Part shown: in pieces, positions 1-9,000 of the stretch | Layout of the letters: every line of letters starts with the position of its first letter | Position numbering within the stretch: position 1 is the first letter of the stretch | Assembly: GCA_021791495.1 (NCBI GenBank) | Contig: JAJYWN010000013.1 | Location: 62,001 to 126,000, forward strand | Source of the DNA: Bacillota bacterium | Lineage (GTDB): Bacteria > Bacillota > Sulfobacillia > JAJYWN01 | Direction of reading: 5' to 3' | DNA: 64,000 bases | Made by a program: the position numbers and the translations under genes | Notes under the pieces: model-generated | Seen by the model: only the letters and a program-made list of their open reading frames with translations | Databases searched by the model: none | Told to the model about the DNA's origin: nothing

Positions 1-3000
1 GCTATTGTCGCCACTACCGCTATTTCCGTCACTGCCACCAATGGACGTCCATTTTGCATATAGGGTTACATTGCCGTTCACCGCATCACTGCCGAAATGC
101 CAGGCGTTTGTGCAGGACGATTCCGTGTACCAGCCGCCAAAGGTATAGCCTGCTCGTGTCGGTACGGCAGGTGCACCTATGGCGGAACCCGATGTGACAC
201 GATCCATACTTGATACCGAGCTACCGCCCTGGGAGTCAAAAGTAACAGTGTACTGGGTCGGCGCTGCTCTGACTACCTGTGTTACCGTGAAGGTCACGGG
301 CGTTAGGTTATCGGCCGATACCGTTACGGTCGCGGTGTAGGTCCCCTCCGCTAGGCCGTCTTTAGCGGCCAGCGTGAAGGTGGTCGAAGGTGTCCCGACG
401 TCCAGCGTGGTGGCCGCCGGCTGGGTGATGGCGAAGCTGGCGGCGTCGGCCCCGCCCAGCGCCGCAGCCAGGTTGGCTAGGTCTCCGGTACCGGTCCGGG
501 TCACCGTGATGGTCGTGGTCTCCTGGGTACCGGCCCCATATCCAGCGGTCAGGGGTACCAGGGTCTGGTCGCCGACGGCCGCGATGGTGTAGGTCGGGGC
601 AGCGCTCATGACCTCGGTTACGGTGAAGGTCACATCGGTCATGTTGGTGGCGGACACCGTCACGGTCGCCGTGTGGGTCCCCTCAGCCAGGCCGTCCTTC
701 GCCTTCACCGTGAAGGTGGTGGACGGCGTCCCGGCGTCCAGCGTGGTGACGGCCGGCTGGGTGATGGCGAAGCTGGCGGCGTCGGCCCCGCTCAGCCCGG
801 CCGCGAGGCCCGTCAGGTCTCCGGTGCCGGTCCGGGTCACGGTGATGGTCTTCGTCTCCTGGGTGCCCGAACCGTACCCGGCGGTCAGGGGTACCAGGGT
901 CTGGTCGCCGATGGCCGTGATGGTGTAGGTCGGCGCCGCACTCACGACCTGGGTTACGGTGAAGGTCACATCGGTCATGTTGGCGGCGGAGATGGTCACC
1001 GTCGCCGTGTGGGTCCCCTCAGCCAGGCCATCTTTGGCCGCTACCGTGAAGGTGGTGGACGGCGTCCCGGCGTCCAGCGTGGTGACGGCCGGCTGGGTGA
1101 TGGCGAAGCTGGCGGCGTCGGCCCCGCCCAGCGCCGCCGCGAGGCCCGTCAGGTCTCCGGTGCCGGTCCGGGTCACGGTGATGGTCTTGGTCTCCTGCGT
1201 GCCTGGAGCATAACCCGCCGTCAGCCCCGCCAGGGTCTGGTCGCCGATGGCGCCGATGGTGTAGGTCGGCGCCGCGCTCACGACCTGGGTTACGGTGAAG
1301 GTCACATCGGTCATGTTGGCGGCGGAGATGGTCACCGTCGCCGTGTGGGTCCCCGCCGCCAGGCCGTCTTTAGCGGCCAGCGTAAAGGTGGTCGAAGGCG
1401 TCCCGGCGTCCAGGGTGGTGGCGGCCGGCTGGGTGAGGGTGAAGCTGCCCACGTCGGCCCCGCTCAGCGCCGCCGCCAGGTTGGTCAGGTCTCCGGTGCC
1501 GCTCCGGGTCACCGTGATGGTCTTGGTCTCCTGGGTACCGGCGCTATACCCCGCGGTCAGTGGCGTCAAGGTCTGGTCACCGACGGCCGCGACGGTGTAG
1601 GTCGGCGCCGCGCTCACGACCTGGGTCACGGTGAAGGTCACATCGGTCATGTTGGCGGCGGACACCGTCACGGTCGCCGTGTGGGTCCCCGCCGCCAGGC
1701 CGTCTTTAGCGGCCAGCGTGAAGGTGGTCGAAGGTGTCCCCGCATCGAGCGTGGTTGCGGCCGGCTGGGTGAGGGTGAAGCTGCCGGAGTCAGTCCCGCT
1801 CAGCCCGGCCGCCAGGTGAGTCAAGTCTCCGCTGCCGGTGCGGGTCACGGTGATGGTCTTTGTCTCCTGGGTGCCGGCCCCGTACCCCGCGGTCAGCCCC
1901 GCCAACGTCTGGTCGTCGGTGGTGGCGATGGTGTAGGTCGGTGCCGCGCTCACGACCTGAGTCACGGTGAAGGTCACAGCCGCCATGTTGGCGGCGGAGA
2001 TGGTCACCGTCGCCGTGTAGGTCCCTTCAGCCAGGCCGTCTTTGGCGGCCACCGTGAAGGTGGTGGACGGTGTCCCGGCGTCCAGCGTGGTGGCGGCCGG
2101 CTGGGTGAGGGTGAAGCTGCCCGCATCGGTCCCGCTCAGCGCCGCCGCGAGGTTGGCCAGGTCTCCGGTGCCGGTCCGGGTCACCGTGATGGTTTTGGTC
2201 TCCTGGGTTCCCGAACCGTACCCGGCGGTCAGCCCCGCCAGGGTCTGGTCGCCGATGGCGCCGATGGTGTAGGTCGGCGCCACGCTCACGACCTGGGTCA
2301 CGGTGAAGGTCACGGGCGTTAGGTTATCGGCCGATACCGTCACCGTCGCCGTGTGGGTCCCCGCCGCCAGGCCGTCTTTAGCGGCCAGCGTGAAGGTGGT
2401 CGAAGGTGTCCCGACGTCCAGCGTGGTTGCCGCCGGCTGGGTGAGGGTGAAGCTGCCCGCATCGGTCCCGCCAAGTGCGGTCGCCAGGTTGGTCAGGTCT
2501 CCGGTACCGGTCCGGGTCACGGGGATCGTCTTCGTCTCCTGTGTCCCCGAGTCGTACCCGCCGGTCAACGGCGTCAGGGTCTGGTCGCTGATGGCGGCAA
2601 TGGTGTACGTTGGCGCAGGGCTGACGGTCTGTGTCACCGCAAAGGTCACAGGCGTGAGGTTATCGGCGGAGACTGTCACGGTGGCCGTGTAGATCCCTTC
2701 CGCCAGACCGTCTTTGGCCTTCGCGGTGAAGGTGGCGGACGGCGTCGCGGCGTCGAGCGTGGTGGCGGCCGGCTGGGTGAGGGTGAAGCTGCCGGCGTTG
2801 GCCCCGCTCAGCCCGGCCGCCAGATGGGTCAAGTCTCCGCTGCCGGTGCGGGTTACCATGATGGTCTTTGTCTCCTGGGTACCGGCCCCATACCCCGCGG
2901 TTAGCGCCGCCAGGGTCTGGTCGCCGATGGCGGCGATGGTGTAGGTCGGGGCCGCGCTCACGACCTGGGTCACGGTGAAGGTCACATCGGTCATGTTGGT

Positions 3001-6000
3001 GGCGGACACCGTCACGGTCGCCGTGTGGGTCCCCTCAGCCAGGCCGTCCTTGGCCTTCACCGTGAAGGTGGTGGACGGCGTCCCGGTGTCCAGCGTGGTG
3101 ACGGCCGGCTGGGTGAGGGTGAAGCTGCCGGCGTTGGCCCCGCTCAGCGCCGCCGCGAGGTTGGCCAGGTCTCCGGTGCCGGTCCGGGTCACCGTGATGG
3201 TCTTCGTTTCCTGCGTGCCCGAGCCGTATCCCGCAGTCAGCCCCGCCAAGGTCTGGCCACTGATCGCGGCGATGGTATAGGTCGGCGCCACGCTCACGAC
3301 CTGGGTCACGGTGAAGGTCACATCGGTCATGTTGGCGGCGGAGATGGTCACCGTCGCCGTGTGGGTCCCCTCCGCCAGGCCGTCCTTGGCCTTCATCGTG
3401 AAGGTGGTGGACGGCGTCCCGGCGTCCAGCGTGGTAGCGGCCGGCTGGGTGAGGGTGAAGCTGCCGGCGTCGGCCCCGCCCAGCGCCGCAGCCAGGTTGG
3501 CCAGGTCTCCGGTGCCGGTCCGGGTCACCGTGATGGTCTTGGTCTCCTGGGTACCGGCCCCATACCCCGCGGTTAGCGCCGCCAGGGTCTGGTCGCCGAT
3601 GGCGGCGATGGTGTAGGTCGGTGCGGCACTGACTACCTGGGTCACGGTGAAGGTCACATCGGTTATGTTGGCAGCGGAGATGGTCACGGTCGCCGTGTAG
3701 GTACCCGCCGCCAGGCCGTCTTTGGCCGCCACCGTGAAGGTGGTGGACGGCGTCCCGGTGTTCAAGGTGGTTGCGGACGGCTGTGTGATGCTGAAGCTGC
3801 CGACGTCGGCCCCGCCCAGCGCCGCCGCGAGGCCCGTCAGGTCTCCGGTGCCGGTCCGGGTCACGGTGATGGTCTTCGTCTCCTGGGTGCCCGAACCGTA
3901 CCCGGCGGTCAGCCCCGCCAAAGTCTGGTCACTGATCGCCGTGATAGTGTAGGTCACTGGACTGAAGTTGGCCACCAAGGTCCTGTCCGCCGTACCCAGC
4001 GTAAAGGCATAACTTGCGGCGGTGCTTACTTCGCTGCCGCCCTCCGTCCAGTTGACGAAGGTATAGCCGCCGTTGGGAGTGGCGGTGACCGTTACCGAGG
4101 CCCCTTCGGCGAACGTGCCGCCGCCGCCGACCGTGCCACCCGCAGCCGGATTGGCCGATGCGCTGACGGTGTGAGTAGCGGGTGGGTTCGCCGTCCATTG
4201 GGCGTACAGGGTGACGTTGGCAGTGCCCATGGTGAGGTTTGCTCCGGCTGGGTAATCTATCCCGCCGCCGTCAACCGCGGTATTCCAGCCGGCGAAACTG
4301 TAGCCCGTCTTGGCGAGCTGGTCGGCTCCCTTTACAGTTGCTGTGGCGCCTTCCACATAATGAAGGCTGTCCACCGGAGCGGTCCCGGAGGTGGCCCCAT
4401 TGCCGTCATAGGTCACGGCATAGGTCTGGACCCCCGCCCAGGCGTCGCTGGCCACCCAGTTGGAACTATCGCCGCTCAGAGCAAAGCTGCTGAGGGTCCC
4501 GTTGTAGTTACCCGTCAGGTCGGGAAGATTTGTCGAGCCGGCGTTGTTTCCCCCGGCAGTACCCTGGTTGAAGTTGTAGTAGCTGATCAGGCCGGTCTGA
4601 GCGGCGGCGTCAAGCGCGTTGACCATGTCCCGTAGGATTTCTTCCTGGGTGCGCACGCGGTTCCAGACGCGGAACTCATCCAGCGAGCCCTTGAAACGAT
4701 AGGAGCCGTCGCTGCGGCTCCCAAGAAAGAAGGAGGTTGCCGTATTCCCGACGGCGGTGGTGAGCGGGTTCGGGCCGCTCTTGGTCAAAGCAACTTCTTT
4801 TCCGTTCACATACATTTTCGCCAACGCGGTGGCCGGGTCGTACACAACGGCAAGATGGGTCCAAACGCCCGTGGGCAGGACATTTGCCGCGTCAAGATAG
4901 ACGCCCGTCGCAGGAAGGAACCGTACTCCGTTCGCTCCTGCCCCGCCGCCAGTGTGGATTTCCATCTGCCCCAAGCCTTTCCCGCAGATGAACTGGATAT
5001 CGGTAGGGGAATTCGGTCCCCACTTGACCCAGGTTTCCACGGTGAAGGCGGAAATGGCTCCATCGTTGTCGGGGGTCACCACGTAGTCATCCGAACCGTC
5101 AAAAGCCAGAGCGTTCCCGGTTTCAAACTTGGCCAAGGTCACACTTACCCCTGACGTTGTCGCTCCGTCGGCCACATCCACGTTTTCCGTGCTACCGCTT
5201 TTGTAGCCGCCTTTGCTGGCGGTTACGGTGTAGCCTGTTCCCGTGGGTACGTTCAGGATGGTGTAGCCTCCGTCCGGGGCGGTGGTTGCCTGGTAAACCT
5301 GGCCGGAGACGGTCAGGTTCACGGTCGCTCCGGCGACGGGGCTGGTTCCGTCGGTCACGGTCCCACTGATGTTGCCGGCATTGGCGATCGCCGCCAACTG
5401 TCGCACTTGCGCCAGTGTCAGGGCGGAGGTGTAGAGGCGGACGTCGTCGATCAGACCGTTGAAATAATACAAGGCAGACGATCCAGAGTAGCCTGCGATC
5501 CGCACCAGGTCGCCGGGCGCCGGCGGATTGGGTTTGGCGTTGGCGCTTCCTGCAAAGCTAACCGGGTTCCCGTCCAGGTAGACCGTCCAGTTCCCCGCGC
5601 CGTCCTCCACCGCCGCCACGTGCTGCCAGACATTGGGAGTGAGCTTCGCCGTCGTGACTAACTCGAATAGACTCCCGCTTTCGCAGACAACTTCCAGATA
5701 GTCCTGGGGATTCAAGAAGAGGCCGTAACCGTTTCCTGTTACCAGGTTGCCGTTGAAAAGGATCATCTGATAGTCGCCGGTCGTCCCCTTCCACTCGACC
5801 CAGGCCGAGATGCCGACGTTCTTCGTGGCGACGGTGGGAACGGGCGCCGTAAGGGAAGTGCCATTGCCGCTGAAATCTAGGGATGCGCCGACCTGATCGA
5901 CGGAATTTGGATGGTCGGCGCTCCAGACGGGGTTCGTCAGCGTGCCATCATAGCCGTAGCCGGAAGAATCAACCGCCGTCGTCCCCGTGCCCTCGCCAAG

Positions 6001-9000
6001 TTTCCACCAACCGACCAGTTCGTTGGGGGAATAGGTGAACTTGTCGGCGGAGCCGGCGGCGCTTATGCCACCAAATGCCGTGGTCACGGTTATGTCCACC
6101 GTCCCGGCGCTCCCCGCCGGGGAAATGGCCGTGATCGAGGTGTCGCTGTCGACACTGAAGCTGGCCGCCGCCACACCGCCGAAGCTTACACTGGCTGCCC
6201 CCGTGAAGCCGCTGCCGGTGATGGTCACCACCGTGCTCCCGCTCACCGGTCCGTCGGCTGGCTTGACGCCGGTCACCGTTGGCGCCGGGGCGTACGTGAA
6301 CTTATCGCCGGAGCCGGTGGCGCTTGTTCCATTCTGGGTGGCTACGGTCACGTCCACCGTCCCGGCCGCCTCGGCCGGTGCGGTAGCGGTGATCGAGGTA
6401 TCGCTGTCGACGGTGAAGGCAGTTGCCGCGACGCCGCCGAAGCTGACGTCAGTCGCCCCGGTGAAGTTGTAGCCGGTGATGGTTACCACCGTGCCCCCGC
6501 TCACAAACCCGCCGGCCGGGCTGACGCCGGTGACCGTAGGGATGGCGAACAGATGCTCCACCTGTGCCGTTGTCAGGGCGGAGGCGTAGACGCGGACGTC
6601 GTCGATGAGGCCTTGGAAACCCGATATAGGATTCACATGGGTGGCGTATCCGATGATCATCTTGCCGCTGGGCGCCTTCGGACTGCCACTTACCTGACCC
6701 GCCTGGCTTCCGTCCAGATAGACGGTCCAGTTCCCCGAGCCGTTCTCAACCGCCGCCACGTGCTGCCAGGTGTTGGCAGTGAGTTTCGTCGTCGTAGGCA
6801 ACCAGACTATGCCTCCGCAGAGAACGTTCAGGTTGCCGTTGGGGTCCAGGAAGAGGCCGTAACCGTCCGCGCCGGGGTCGCCGTTATAGGCGATCGGCTG
6901 ATAAGTGCCGGTAGTCCCGTTCCACTTGACCCAGGCCGAGATGCTGACGTTGCCGGTGGCGACGGTGGGGAGGGGCGCAGTGAAAGCGCTGGTGCCACCG
7001 GTGAAATCTAGGGAGGCGTTGACCTGATCGGTGGTGTCGGGTGTGTGGTCGGTGCTCCAGGCGGGGTTCGTCAAGGTACCGTCATAGCCATAGCCGGACG
7101 AATCGGCCGCCATCGTCCCCGAGCCCTCACCGAGCTTCCACCAGCCGACCAGTTCATTGGTGGAATAGGTAAACTGATCCGCGGGGCCGGTGGCGCTTGT
7201 GCCACCCAGCGTGGTCACGGTTATGTCCACCGCACCGGCGCTCCCCGCCGGGGAAATGGCCGTGATCAAGGTATCGCCGCCGACGGTGAAGCTGGCCGCC
7301 GCCACGCTACCGAAGGTGACGCCGGTCGTCCAGGTGAAGCCGCTGCCGGTGATGGTCGCCACCGTGCCCCCGCTCACAGGTCCGCCGATCGGGCTGACGC
7401 CGGTGACCACCGGCGCCGGGGCGTAGGTGAACCTGTCACCGGAATCGGTGGCGCTCGTGCCATTCTGGGTGGTCACGGTCAAGTCCACCGTTCCGGCCGC
7501 CTGCGCCGGCGAGGTGGCCGTGATGGAGGTGTCACTGTTGACGATGAAGCCGACCGCCACCACGCCGCCGAAGTTGACTCCCGTCGCCCCAGTGAAGCCG
7601 CTGCCGGTGATGGTTACCTCCGTATTGCCGGTCGTCAGCCCGCCGGTCGGGCTGACGCCGGTGACCACCGGCGCCGGGACATAGCTAAACCGGTCGGCAG
7701 AGCCGGTAGCGCTGGTACCGCCAAACGGCGTGGTCACGGTCACGTCTACCATTCCGGCCGCCTGCGCCGGCGAGGTGGCCGTTATCTGAGTATTGCTGTT
7801 CACGGTGAAGCCGGCCCCCGCCACGCCGCCGAAGCTAACGCCGGTCGCCCCGGTGAAGCCGCTGCCGGTGATGGTCACCGTCGTACCGCCGGTCGTCAGC
7901 CCGCCGGCCGGGCTGATGCCGGTGACCACCGGCACCGGGACGTAGTTGAACCGGTCCGCGGCGCCGGTGGCGCTTGTACCACCAAACGGCGTGGTCACGG
8001 TCACGTCCACCGTCCCGGCCGCCTGCGCCGGCGAGGTGACCGTTATCTGGGTGTCGCTGGCCACGGTGAAGGCGGCCGCCACCACGCCGCCGAAGCTGAC
8101 GCCGGTTGCCCCGGTGAAGCTGCTACCGGTGATGGTTACCGCCGTGCCCCCGCTCACAGGCCCGCCGGTCGGGCCGACGCCGGTCACCACCGGGACCAGT
8201 GCCGCCAACTGCTGTACCTGCGCAGCCGTCAAGACGGTGGCGTAGAGGCGGACGTCGTCGATCAGGCCGGGGAAATATGATGTAAAAAACGCGTTGCTGG
8301 TGTATCCAATGATCATCTTGCCGCTTGGCGCCTTCGGACTGGAGCCCACCTGACCCACCTGGGTTCCGTTCAGGTAAACGGTCCAGTTCCCCGACCCATC
8401 CTCCTCCGCCGTCACGTGCTGCCAGGTATTGGCAGTGAGGGTTGTCGCCGTAGGCAACCAGGCCACGCCACCGCAGAGGATTTCCAGTTTGCCGTTGGGG
8501 TCCAGGAAGAGACCGTAGCCGTTCGCGCCGGGGTCGCCGTTGTAGGCGATCGGCTTATTGTCGCCGCCGGTCGTCCCGTTCCACTTGACCCAGGCCGAGA
8601 TGCTGACGTTCTGCGTGGCGACGGTGGGAAGGGGCGCCGTGAAAGCGCTGCCGCCACCGCTGAAATCCAGGGAGGCGTTGATCTGATCGACGGAATTCGG
8701 ATGGTCGGTGCTCCAGACGGGAGCCGTCAGCGTGCCGCCATAAACGTAACCAGACGAATCGTCCGCCGTCGTCCCCGAACCCTCACCGAGCTTCCACCAA
8801 CCGACCAGTTCATTGGTGGAATAGGTGAATTTATCTGCGGGGCCGGTGGCGCTTGTGCCACCCAGCGGCGTTGTCACGGTCACGTCCACCGTTCCGGCGC
8901 TCCCCGCCGGGGAAATGGCCGTGATCGAGGTATCGCTGTCGACGGTGAAGCTGGCCGCCGCCGCGCTACCGAAGGTGACGCTGGTCGCCCCAGAGAAGTT

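Noticed and set aside
374-3952. Many long plus-strand open frames (up to ~550 codons) over the 336-bp repeats and the TIG/LamG region
   Set aside because: They repeat with the same 336-bp period, have no ribosome sites, and are antisense to a continuous minus-strand protein with recognisable domains.
4171-5661. Plus-strand frames of 70-154 codons between 4.2 and 5.7 kb
   Set aside because: All lie opposite the LamG and InlB-type domains of the giant protein and show no family resemblance.
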